Source: Treponema sp. (GTDB lineage: Bacteria > Spirochaetota > Spirochaetia > Treponematales > Breznakiellaceae). From it: a stretch of 35,901 nucleotides of DNA. The DNA is taken from NCBI GenBank assembly GCA_031274285.1, contig JAISQJ010000180.1:1-35901 (forward strand), given 5' to 3'. The position numbers and the translations under genes are program-made. The notes under the pieces are model-generated. The model searched no databases. It was not told where the DNA came from and saw only the letters and a list, made by a program, of their open reading frames with translations. Of the stretch, positions 15,185 through 22,644 are shown piece by piece (position 1 is the first letter of the stretch; the number at the start of each line of letters is the position of its first letter).

Positions 15185-15240
15185 CCCGCGGCGGCCGACG
15201 CAGGGCGCTTGTGCCGCGTAGACGGAGGCCGCCTTGCGCG
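15185..15240 (+). terminator. GC-rich inverted repeat after the HAD gene, possible terminator
   Basis: Directly after the stop, GCCCGCGGCGGCC pairs with GGCCGCCTTGCGCGGGC (about 15226-15242) across roughly 30 nt, with a 4-nt bulge. The inner part can also form a small stem. There is no T-run directly behind the stem, so a rho-independent terminator is only one possibility. Confidence 0.35.
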
Positions 15241-15318
15241 GGCCTTGGCATAAACAAACCGTCAGGCGAAACGGCATTGTTTTATCCGTATTTTTTACAA
15301 AAAAGGCACAAAACGTTT

Positions 15319-15861
15319 TTAACTTTCATATTTCCCAATCTGATCAAATAAAGAATCCAGGAGGCGTACCCTAGAAACTGATTGCGACAGTTCATTAGAT
15401 ATACCCGAGGAAAATCCCCACAATTCCGTTTCCCAACCTTCCTCATATGCACTTCTAATGAGAGGTAAAAAATCCCTGTCTCCAGAAAGCAGCTTTAACA
15501 CTGCCGGGGTAGGATGTTTGTAAATTATTTTCAAACCACTTGCCACTAATTCGGTATCTACGGCCTTTTCTTCGCCTGTCGAATAACTTCGTTCGTGTGT
15601 TTTAACTTCAAATCCTTGTGATTTTGCAGCATTCCAAAGTGAATCGTTAGGCGGCGGCGTTGAACCGACAAGTATTGCTTTGATAATCTTATGCCCATTG
15701 GCAACCTGTCTTAATAGTGAGCCAAAATCAATACGCCAAGACCAATCAACTGGATCATGTTGATCAAATGGTTTTTTCACTAACCCCTTGTTCCGCGCTG
15801 AAAACTTGCGCCCTTCAATAAAAACATTTGAGTTGTCCACTAGAATTAAGCATTCATCCAT
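15319..15861 (-). CDS. NYN-domain (PIN-like, LabA/DUF88 type) putative ribonuclease
   Basis: 180 residues from the ATG at 15861. The NYN/PIN-like pattern is ILVDNSNVFIEG at the N-terminus (first catalytic Asp), then KAVDTELVASGL, then LLSGDRDFLPLI (acidic pair). These acidic residues usually bind Mg2+ for RNA cleavage. An upstream ATG at 15897 has no ribosome site, whereas GGAGG precedes 15861 by 12 nt, and the domain starts right there. The gene and its surroundings are much lower in GC (33-47% in lines counted) than neighbours on either side. It stands alone with its own promoter. Recent acquisition is likely. It could be a host RNA-processing enzyme or part of a defence or toxin function; no partner gene is adjacent. 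Confidence 0.75.
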   Translation of the reverse strand: MDECLILVDNSNVFIEGRKFSARNKGLVKKPFDQHDPVDWSWRIDFGSLLRQVANGHKIIKAILVGSTPPPNDSLWNAAKSQGFEVKTHERSYSTGEEKAVDTELVASGLKIIYKHPTPAVLKLLSGDRDFLPLIRSAYEEGWETELWGFSSGISNELSQSVSRVRLLDSLFDQIGKYES

Positions 15862-15978
15862 AATATTTATAATCCTCCAATAAGCCGCCTTAGTCATATT
15901 TTTCTTTGGATATTGATGTTTTTAGGCCAATTTCACCAATATATACCAAAGACAAACTCTAAAAATGATACATAGTAT

Positions 15979-16007
15979 ATTATCAGTACTATTTTGTTTT
16001 AGTTCAA
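15979..16007 (-). promoter_or_regulatory. Promoter of the NYN gene
   Basis: On the minus strand TTGAAC (16007-16002) is followed after 17 nt by GATAAT (15984-15979), within an AT-rich stretch. It gives a leader of about 110 nt before the chosen ATG. Confidence 0.5.
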
Positions 16008-16098
16008 GAGGGAAAATTCAACACCATTGCATATAAGCCCCAGGTTCCGCCCCAAGACCCTGGAACGGCCCCTAAAGCTGACCCCGCTCCCCTTAAAT

Positions 16099-17346
16099 TC
16101 ACCCCGTCAGGACCCTGCAGTAATGCTTTTTCCCCGCCCGCAGAAGAAGTTCCCCCCCGGCGTCCAGCCGCTCCGCGCCGATCAGGGCCGTCACATCGGT
16201 AAGGGCCTCCAGGCCGCCGCCGGCCGCGGAACCCACAAAGGCCCCGCCCTGCTGCACCAGCCGGCGGCCCTCGCTCTTGGTGGGGACCAGCCCCGAATCG
16301 GCAAAAAGATCCACCACGTTGTAGCCCGCCTCAAATTTATCCCGGGAAAGCCGCGCCTGGGGCATGGCGGACTTATCGCCCCCCTCACCGCCAAAGGCGG
16401 CCTTCGCCCCCGCCAGGGCCCGGTCCGCCTCGTCTTTACCGTGGATCAGGGCGCACAGCTCCCAGGCAAGCCGCTCCTTCGCCTCGTTGGGATTTTTCCC
16501 CGGCGCCGTTAGGGCCTCACATTCCTCCACGGGGAGGAAGCTAAACATCAAAAGAAAACGCCGGACATCCTGGTCATGAACATTCCGCCAGTATTGAAAA
16601 AAATCATAGGGACTGGTCAGGGCCGGGTCCAGAAAGAGGGCGCCCTTTTCAGTCTTCCCCATTTTTTTACCGTCCGCGGTGGTGACCAGGGGGAAGGTAA
16701 GCCCAAAGACCTCCGCCCCCTCAATACGGCGGATAAGCTCCACCCCGGCCACGATATTCCCCCACTGATCATCCCCCCCAATCTGGAGACGGCAGCCGTG
16801 GCGCCGGTAAAGCTGGAGAAAGTCGTAACTCTGCAAAAGCTGATAGTTAAACTCGATAAAAGAAAGCCCCGTTTCCAGCCGTATCTTGTAAGATTCAAAG
16901 CTAAGCATCCGGTTCACGGAAAAGTGACTCCCAATCTCCCGCAGAAAGTCAATGTAGTTAAGCTCCGCCAGCCAGTCCTTGTTGTTGGCGGTAAAGGCGC
17001 TTTGGCCGTCAAAACCGACAAAACGGTCAAGCTGGGCGCGAATCCGCTCAGTATTAGCGTCCAACTCATCGTAACTCAGCATCTTCCGGGTTTCAGTCTT
17101 CCCCGAAGGATCGCCAATCCGGGCCGTCCCCCCGCCCAAAAGCGCCACCCCCCGGTGTCCCGCCTCCCGCAGATGCCGGAACGCGAAATACGGCACCATG
17201 TGCCCAATATGAAGACTCCTCCCCGTCGGGTCCGTGCCCTCATAAAAACACACCGGCCCCCCGTCCATCAGACGGGAAAGCCCCTCCACATCGGTACACT
17301 GCTGTAAAAAGCCCCGCACCTTTAAGTTCTCCACTGCCGGATTCAT
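16099..17346 (-). CDS. tyrS: Tyrosyl-tRNA synthetase
   Basis: 415 residues, class I synthetase. The HIGH motif is H46-I-G-H49 in RSLHIGHM. The tyrosine pocket includes YQLLQSYDF and GGDDQWGNI. The KMSKS loop reads KMGKT (228-232). A C-terminal S4-like RNA-binding region (about 345-410) contains TKSEGRRLVQQGGAFV. It charges tRNA-Tyr. The ATG at 17346 has a GGGGG site 8 nt upstream. Earlier in-frame TTG and ATG codons (17373, 17361) lack one. I looked for a T-box leader upstream and saw no convincing one. It is a housekeeping gene of normal composition and length. Confidence 0.95.
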   Translation of the reverse strand: MNPAVENLKVRGFLQQCTDVEGLSRLMDGGPVCFYEGTDPTGRSLHIGHMVPYFAFRHLREAGHRGVALLGGGTARIGDPSGKTETRKMLSYDELDANTERIRAQLDRFVGFDGQSAFTANNKDWLAELNYIDFLREIGSHFSVNRMLSFESYKIRLETGLSFIEFNYQLLQSYDFLQLYRRHGCRLQIGGDDQWGNIVAGVELIRRIEGAEVFGLTFPLVTTADGKKMGKTEKGALFLDPALTSPYDFFQYWRNVHDQDVRRFLLMFSFLPVEECEALTAPGKNPNEAKERLAWELCALIHGKDEADRALAGAKAAFGGEGGDKSAMPQARLSRDKFEAGYNVVDLFADSGLVPTKSEGRRLVQQGGAFVGSAAGGGLEALTDVTALIGAERLDAGGELLLRAGKKHYCRVLTG

Positions 17347-17479
17347 ACACTCAACCCCCATCAATACTTTCAAGTCCCGGTGAGGAAAAAGTATAGGCGT
17401 TTTTTCGCTTCATCGCCAACCACCAATCAGAGTTCCACAGGCCGGACCAGCCGGAAACCGCCGTTGTTGAAGCGGGGCC

Positions 17480-17543
17480 TTGACTTTGCCTTCATCATTT
17501 CGTATCGTGGTTTATACCATAGTTTACCGATAGAGTAACTATG
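17480..17543 (+). promoter_or_regulatory. Promoter and possible operator of the DUF4418-ABC operon
   Basis: TTGACT (17480-17485) and TATCGT (17503-17508) are spaced by 17 nt. Just downstream lies an inverted repeat CATAGTTTAC (17518-17527) / GTAACTATG (17535-17543), perfect but for one extra T, placed where a repressor could block transcription. No regulator gene is adjacent. Confidence 0.4.
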
Positions 17544-17584
17544 ATATATGGATAACGAACAGCCTGTTGCATAGGGAGGAAACT

Positions 17585-18007
17585 ATGAAACACCGTATTT
17601 TCAACGGCGTAACCGTTACGGTCCTGGGATTACTCGTCAGCCTGGGGCCGCAGTTTTTGTTTAAGGCCTGCGGTCCCCTCGTCGGCAGCGACGGCCCCGC
17701 CTGGATGAAGTGCCACTGGTCGGTCCAGGCGGAACTGGGGATGGGGGCCCTGATAGCCGCCCTGGGCATAGCGATTCTGGTCTTCCGGTCCCGGGATATC
17801 CGCCTGGGCCTTTTGGTGGGGGTCCTATTCGCTGCCGTCCCCGCCCTCCTGGTGCCCCATGTCCTTATCGGGGGCTGCGCCATGCGGACCATGGCCTGCC
17901 AGGCGCTGACTTTTCCCGCCATAACCGTTCTTGCGGTCCTCCTCCTTTTCTTTTCCGCGGGAAATATTTTTTACTTTATTCAAAAGCGAAAGGAAAAAAA
18001 GGCGTGA
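17585..18007 (+). CDS. DUF4418-family small membrane protein
   Basis: 140 residues with four predicted membrane segments (about 5-25, 48-68, 74-94 and 107-127). Conserved cysteines lie in FKACGP, MKCHW, GGCAM and MACQA. The cysteine placement around the membrane faces is typical of DUF4418, a family of unknown function often next to FtsX/MacB-type transporters. The ATG at 17585 has a perfect AGGAGG-like site (AGGGAGGAAACT). The stop overlaps the next gene's GTG (GTGA), so it is co-translated with the ABC permease. A metal- or thiol-linked role for the complex is possible, but not shown. Confidence 0.75.
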   Translation: MKHRIFNGVTVTVLGLLVSLGPQFLFKACGPLVGSDGPAWMKCHWSVQAELGMGALIAALGIAILVFRSRDIRLGLLVGVLFAAVPALLVPHVLIGGCAMRTMACQALTFPAITVLAVLLLFFSAGNIFYFIQKRKEKKA

Positions 18008-19221
18008 ATCACAACGACTACCCTTTAAGCACGGGGCGTTTGTCCCGGGAAAATCTGCGGCGTAAACCCTTCCGTGCCGCCTGTCTTATCACCGTGGTAT
18101 GTATGCTGGCCTTCACCCTTTTTGGCGGATCGATCCTGGTTTTTAGCCTTCAAAACGGCTTAAAAAGTATGTCCAAAAGGTTTGGGGCGGATCTCATGGT
18201 GGTTCCCGCGGGCTACGCCGCCAAGGCGGAGGGGGTGTTACTGCGGGGGGAACCCAGTTTCTTTTATTTTGACCGGGAACTGGTTCAACAAATTGCCGCC
18301 ACAGAGGGCGTCACCCAGGCATCGCCCCAATGTTTTTTGACCTCCCTATCCACCGAGTGCTGCGATGTCCCGGTACAGCTAATCGCCTTTGATCCGGCCA
18401 CCGATTTTGTCATCCAGCCCTGGATTGCCGAAACCCGGGGCGGCAGTATCGCTGACGGCGAAGTGGTGGCCGGTTATGACATCATCGTCCGCGCCAATAA
18501 GACGATAAAACTCTTTAACCATGAATACCCGGTGGCCGCGCGGCTCTCTAAAACCGCCGCCGGTTTTGATACCTCAATTTTTATGACCCGGCATACCATG
18601 GATTTGTTAAAGGACCGGGCCCACCAGGAAGGCTACGCCTTTATCTCCGATAATGAACCGGAAGATTCAATTTCCGCGGTTTTAGTACAACTAGACCAGG
18701 AGGCCAATCCCCAATCCGTGGCCCGGGCCATAAAGCGGAACAATCAGGACCTGGACGTTCTTATCTCCCAGGGAATCCTCGCCGCCCTGGCCGGGGCTTT
18801 ACAGAATTTTATCGTTTATATCAACAGTTTTTCTGTCATACTGTGGATCGTGGCCCTTTTTATTTTGACGGCGGTCTTTTCGGGAAGCGTTCATGAGCGG
18901 AAAAAAGAATTCGCCATTTTAAGGATCCTGGGGGCCAGCCGGAAAAAACTGATCCGGATTGTCTTAGCTGAATCCGCCCTGGCGGGCCTGGCGGGAAGCC
19001 TGTCCGGCATAGCCGCCGCCGGCCTGGTGGTATTTCCCTTTAGCACCTATATCAGCGTTAAACTGGGACTGCCCTCGGTCAGACCCGGCCCCGGCGGCAT
19101 TCTGACCCTGGCCCTCTTAAGCCTCGTCCTGTCTTTTGCCGCCGGCCCCCTGGCGGCGGTGTACGCGGCCTTCAAAATCAGCAGGGCGGAAACCTACTTT
19201 ACCATGCGGGAGGGAGAATAA
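18004..19221 (+). CDS. FtsX/MacB-type ABC transporter permease
   Basis: 405 residues from a GTG at 18004 that overlaps the previous stop. One N-terminal membrane helix (about 22-45, AACLITVVCMLAFTLFGGSI) is followed by a large extracytoplasmic domain (about 46-265). Three C-terminal helices follow (about 270-300, 320-350 and 365-390), with the FtsX signature region ERKKEFAILRILGASRKKL. This is the layout of MacB/LolE permeases, which pass force to periplasmic partners rather than move solutes through a pore. It pairs with the ATPase downstream (TAATG overlap). The substrate is unknown. Confidence 0.85.
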   Translation: MNHNDYPLSTGRLSRENLRRKPFRAACLITVVCMLAFTLFGGSILVFSLQNGLKSMSKRFGADLMVVPAGYAAKAEGVLLRGEPSFFYFDRELVQQIAATEGVTQASPQCFLTSLSTECCDVPVQLIAFDPATDFVIQPWIAETRGGSIADGEVVAGYDIIVRANKTIKLFNHEYPVAARLSKTAAGFDTSIFMTRHTMDLLKDRAHQEGYAFISDNEPEDSISAVLVQLDQEANPQSVARAIKRNNQDLDVLISQGILAALAGALQNFIVYINSFSVILWIVALFILTAVFSGSVHERKKEFAILRILGASRKKLIRIVLAESALAGLAGSLSGIAAAGLVVFPFSTYISVKLGLPSVRPGPGGILTLALLSLVLSFAAGPLAAVYAAFKISRAETYFTMREGE

Positions 19222-19907
19222 TGCTGCTGGAAATAGAAGGACTCACCAAAGAATACAAAAGGAACCGTCTCCCCTTCCCCGCGGTAAAAGACGCCGCCCT
19301 GTCCATAGGGGCGGGGGATTTTGTCTACCTCACCGGGCGGTCGGGGAGCGGAAAAACCACTCTGTTAAGCATGGCGGCGGGTTTACTCAAACCCACGGCG
19401 GGAACCGTCAGCCTGGAGGGGAAAAATATTTTCACCCTTAACGACGGGGAAATCTCTTTTTTACGGAACACAAAAATCGGCTATATCCCCCAGGGTTTAA
19501 GCCTGCTTCCCAACCTGACGGTAGAGGACAATGTAAGACTGCCCCTTTATTTGTCCGGCAAATTATCCGGCAAAGACCTTCCCCGGGAAGGGACCAAAAA
19601 GGCCCGGTCCCTGCTGGAACAAGTAGGCATCGCCCACCTGGCCCAAGCCTATCCCCCCCAGCTTTCCGGGGGCGAACAGCGGCGGGTTTCCATCGCCCGG
19701 GCCCTTATCAATGATCCGGTCTTGCTTATCGCCGACGAACCCACCGGCGATCTGGACCAGGAAACCACCGCCGAAATTATGCGGCTCTTTTCCGACATAG
19801 CCGGAAAAGGCGCCGCCGTCCTCCTGGTTACCCACGAACCGGAAACCGTCCCCTACGGAAACCGCCACTACCTTATGAAGGCCGGGACCCTGACCCAAAA
19901 AAATTAA
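19221..19907 (+). CDS. ABC transporter ATP-binding protein (MacB/LolD type)
   Basis: 228 residues: Walker A GRSGSGKTT (39-47), Q-loop Gln91, signature LSGGEQRRV (148-156), Walker B VLLIADEPTGD (167-177) with catalytic Glu173, and H-loop in VTHEPET. ATPases of this subfamily work with FtsX-like permeases. The ATG shares one base with the permease stop (TAATG). With DUF4418 it makes a three-gene unit. It is cytoplasmic, at the membrane face. No N- or C-terminal extra domain. Confidence 0.93.
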   Translation: MLLEIEGLTKEYKRNRLPFPAVKDAALSIGAGDFVYLTGRSGSGKTTLLSMAAGLLKPTAGTVSLEGKNIFTLNDGEISFLRNTKIGYIPQGLSLLPNLTVEDNVRLPLYLSGKLSGKDLPREGTKKARSLLEQVGIAHLAQAYPPQLSGGEQRRVSIARALINDPVLLIADEPTGDLDQETTAEIMRLFSDIAGKGAAVLLVTHEPETVPYGNRHYLMKAGTLTQKN

Positions 19908-19956
19908 AAGCGGGGCCCCCGCACCGGCCCCAGGTCCCCCTTTGCGCCCTGTTCTG

Positions 19957-19965
19957 TGCTATACT
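19957..19965 (+). promoter_or_regulatory. Extended -10 promoter ahead of the VOC gene
   Basis: TGCTATACT, an extended -10 (TGnTATACT), lies about 70 nt before the start codon. No good -35 stands at the right distance, as expected for extended -10 promoters. Confidence 0.35.
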
Positions 19966-20036
19966 TCTTGAGCTTCTAAAGCGCCAAGCTACGGGGCCGT
20001 ACAGGTCCCGTACAACCAAACACAGAGGGGTGGATT

Positions 20037-20426
20037 ATGTTATTCAATGGGTACCATCACATCGGCCTATGGGTTAAGGATGCCCAAAAAAGTCTGGATT
20101 TTTACACCAAGGGACTGGGGGCTAAGATCGTCTTCAGTTTTCCCATGGGGGACAGCGGCAAAACCATCTACCTGGTGGACCTGGGAAACAATGCGGTGAT
20201 CGAAATTATCCCCCGGGGAAACGGGGAGGAGGAGAGCAACGCCCACTGGGTCCACGTGGCGGTCCGTACCGGTGACGCCCAGGGGGCCTACGATCTGGCC
20301 CTAAAGACCGGGGCGGTTTCCCGCACGGCCCCCAGCGATGTGCAGTTGGGAACCATGGCGGCTCGCAACGCCTTTGTCCTGGGGCCCGATGGGGAAGTGA
20401 TCGAATTCTTCCAGGTTAAGGATTAA
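20037..20426 (+). CDS. VOC-family (glyoxalase-like) metalloprotein
   Basis: 129 residues, two beta-alpha-beta-beta-beta modules. The four metal ligands of lactoylglutathione lyase-type proteins are in place: His8 (YHHIGLWV), Glu56 (AVIEIIP), His73 (HWVHVAV) and Glu123 (EVIEFFQ). It may be a glyoxalase I, detoxifying methylglyoxal, or another VOC isomerase or lyase. Sequence alone does not decide. The ATG has an AGGGG-type site. A single-gene unit between the ABC operon and a convergent gene. Confidence 0.8.
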   Translation: MLFNGYHHIGLWVKDAQKSLDFYTKGLGAKIVFSFPMGDSGKTIYLVDLGNNAVIEIIPRGNGEEESNAHWVHVAVRTGDAQGAYDLALKTGAVSRTAPSDVQLGTMAARNAFVLGPDGEVIEFFQVKD

Positions 20427-20435
20427 GACCCCTCC

Positions 20436-20470
20436 CGGGCGGGAAGGTTCATTGGAAAAATTTCCGCCCG
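20436..20470. terminator. Hairpin between convergent genes
   Basis: CGGGCGGGAA (20436-20445) pairs with TTCCGCCCG (20462-20470), with one bulged G and a 16-nt loop. It sits between the VOC gene and the convergent cyclase-like gene and could end transcription from either side. There is no clear T-run. Confidence 0.4.
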
Positions 20471-20471
20471 A

Positions 20472-21980
20472 TCATTTCTTCCCGGAGTGGAGGGTAAATT
20501 CCAGCTCATGCTGGAACTGCTTGATCAGCTTAAACCAGAGGTTTTTCTTCTTGGTAATTTCGTTGCTCCTGCGGCCGATGACCTTAAGCTTTTCGAAAAC
20601 CGCGGCTCCGTTTTTTGCGGCCTGCCAGGTTTTAATATTGTTCCCGGTAAAAATTTCCATCGCCTTTTCCTCAACTTCCCTGTCGATGGAAGCTTGATAA
20701 TTTTCAAGCAGCAGATCGTACTTGGCGGTAATTCCCTTGAGGTAATCCAGGATCAGCCGGTCGAATTGGGGTACCTGCTCAGTCAAATTGATAAGGGCGT
20801 GGAGGATCTCCACCGCGGCGTAGTAATCCTCGTCCTTCAGGTAGAATTTCATGGCATTGCGGCAGAGCTGCAGCATGGATTCGTTGGTCAGAGTCTGCAT
20901 GCCCAGCACCGGCTGCTGGGGAATCACGGTGAACTTTGACAGTGACAAAGCTGTTTTTGCCAGCAGTTCCATAAGGTCATAAAAGATCCGCTGTTCCCAC
21001 AGGTTGTCCCGAATAGAACCAAAGAGTTTTTGCAGCTCGGCGCTTATTTTTTCTTTGTAGCGGTCCTGCGGATTAAAAACCGCCTCGCAGGTGGGAAGCA
21101 TGACCCCCTTAAATTCAATCTGGCCGGTATCAAAAAAATACACCAGGTTTTTCTTAAAAAGAATGCTCTTTTCTACCTGGTTTTCTTTAAGATAGTTCAT
21201 CTGCACCTGCTTGCTCACCATCACCCGGGATTCCAGGGGGGAAAGCTCGTTGGCCCTGGTCTGAAGCCGGGCCCCGGAATTGAGCAGGAATCCGGAAAGC
21301 TCCCCCTGCTCGGTAAAGATGAGGGGGCTGGTGGTGTTTCCGCCGGTAATACCCGCGGAAATCTTAAAGGCCGGCAGGGCGTTTGCCTCGTCCCCCACGC
21401 GGCGGTTGGAAATGGCCGGATCGTCTACCACGCTGGTTTTGGCAAAGTAATCGATGATGCTCAAGGTCACGGTAAGGGCATCGGTGGCGCCGGCGGATAT
21501 AACCACGATTTCATCCCCCCGTTCCCGCCGGCTTACGGACTGGCACTGACCGGCGATCTGCTGGATCTCGTGGTTGATAACCTTGTCCAGGGTGTGGAGC
21601 CGGGACAGGTTGGTCCGGGATTCCTGGCAAAACTTTGTGTAGCCGTGGATGTCCAGCATGGAAATGTAGAGATTGGAGATTTGGAGGGTCCGCTTCAGGT
21701 CCCCGGCGTCGGGAAAGTTCTTGTCGGGGATAACCAATTCCTTCCAAAGTTTTTTATGGGTGGCGGGGGTGATATTGGCAAAAAAACCCCAATTCAGCTT
21801 TTTTATAAGCTCAAAAACCCGCAGCAGGACCGGATGTATCCGCTGGCTCCTCAAAATAGGCTCAACAAAGGCTTTTAGGGCGGAAAAAGTCCGTATTTCC
21901 CGGCTTACTACCCTTTCATACAAAAATACGGATAGTTCATAGTCGGATGTGTTTTCGTTGTAATCGGTTATGTCTTTCAC
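20472..21980 (-). CDS. Large protein with a class III nucleotide cyclase-like domain
   Basis: 502 residues. Residues about 104-270 resemble an adenylate/guanylate cyclase catalytic domain: first metal Asp110 in ISMLDIHGYTKFCQE, second metal Asp156 in RRERGDEIVVIS, and the transition-state Asn234 and Arg238 in LLNSGARLQ. The usual Lys/Asp purine-specifying residues are not evident. The N-terminal 100 residues and the C-terminal 230 residues are helical, of no family I know, with no membrane segment. It may be an active cyclase of unusual specificity or a signalling relic. The start is a GTG with a weak ribosome site. It is divergent from the TPR operon. A cytoplasmic location is likely. Confidence 0.6.
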   Translation of the reverse strand: MKDITDYNENTSDYELSVFLYERVVSREIRTFSALKAFVEPILRSQRIHPVLLRVFELIKKLNWGFFANITPATHKKLWKELVIPDKNFPDAGDLKRTLQISNLYISMLDIHGYTKFCQESRTNLSRLHTLDKVINHEIQQIAGQCQSVSRRERGDEIVVISAGATDALTVTLSIIDYFAKTSVVDDPAISNRRVGDEANALPAFKISAGITGGNTTSPLIFTEQGELSGFLLNSGARLQTRANELSPLESRVMVSKQVQMNYLKENQVEKSILFKKNLVYFFDTGQIEFKGVMLPTCEAVFNPQDRYKEKISAELQKLFGSIRDNLWEQRIFYDLMELLAKTALSLSKFTVIPQQPVLGMQTLTNESMLQLCRNAMKFYLKDEDYYAAVEILHALINLTEQVPQFDRLILDYLKGITAKYDLLLENYQASIDREVEEKAMEIFTGNNIKTWQAAKNGAAVFEKLKVIGRRSNEITKKKNLWFKLIKQFQHELEFTLHSGKK

Positions 21981-22097
21981 CTGCTATAAATCTAGCACAA
22001 AAAACACAAAAGGTTAAAGAAGGCGGAGAAATAATCATGGGCCCATCTGGTTGTTTTGCCAATTTTGGGCTATATTGTTTATAAAGGGGAGGGTCTT

Positions 22098-22643
22098 ATG
22101 GAAAATGCCGCATATCTAAACCACTCGGGTATCGCTTTGACCGAAGCCAACCGTCCCAACGACGCCATACCCCTATTTCAGAAGGCCCTGACCCTGGAGC
22201 CGGAGAATCCCCTGCTTTGGCTGAATCTGGGGATAGCCCAGCAGCGGATTGGGAGCTACGATGAGGCCATTGACAGCTTCGGCAGGGCTGTCTTTATAGA
22301 CGACGGCCTGGCGGAGGCATGGTTTTCCATGGGCCTTGTCTACTACGATCTTGAACAGTTCGATGAAGCGGAAGAATGTTATCATTCCGCCCTGGTGCGG
22401 GACGACAACGCCCCAAAAACCTGGAACAACCTGGGGGTACTCTACTTTACCATGGGCAACTTTGAGGAAGCCCGCCATTGTTTCGAGGAGGCGGTAAGCC
22501 TGAACCCCCTGTATTACGACGCGCTTTACAACCTGCGCGATGCCTGCCGGGAGCTTGGGGACTACCGGGCGGCGGCGGAATTTGAGCGGGTCCTGGGCAC
22601 CCTGGGAGTCCGTTCGGCCGGCGGGCGGGGGAATGGACTTTAG
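22098..22643 (+). CDS. Tetratricopeptide repeat protein
   Basis: 181 residues built almost wholly of TPR units of 34 residues, about four and a half of them. Repeating signatures are AIPLFQKALTLEPENP, WLNLGIAQQRIGSYDEAI, WFSMGLVYYDLEQFDEAE and WNNLGVLYFTMGNFEEAR. TPRs mediate protein-protein contact; the partner is unknown. The ATG at 22098 follows AAAGGGGAGGG, which decides against the in-frame ATG at 22056. The next gene begins 1 nt behind its stop, so it probably works with the YmdB-like protein. Cytoplasmic, no signal peptide. Confidence 0.9.
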   Translation: MENAAYLNHSGIALTEANRPNDAIPLFQKALTLEPENPLLWLNLGIAQQRIGSYDEAIDSFGRAVFIDDGLAEAWFSMGLVYYDLEQFDEAEECYHSALVRDDNAPKTWNNLGVLYFTMGNFEEARHCFEEAVSLNPLYYDALYNLRDACRELGDYRAAAEFERVLGTLGVRSAGGRGNGL

Positions 22644-22644
22644 T

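Noticed and set aside
16021-16098. Weak inverted repeat GGTTCC/GGAACG downstream of tyrS
   Set aside because: Short, imperfect, with no T-run; not enough for a terminator call.
17374-17540. Possible T-box leader upstream of tyrS
   Set aside because: No specifier stem, T-box core sequence or terminator/antiterminator pair could be recognised before the tyrS start.
19910-19922. Very short GC-rich hairpin after the ABC ATPase gene (GCGGGG/CCCCGC)
   Set aside because: A 6-bp stem with a 1-nt loop cannot fold as drawn and has no T-run, so I did not list it as a terminator.
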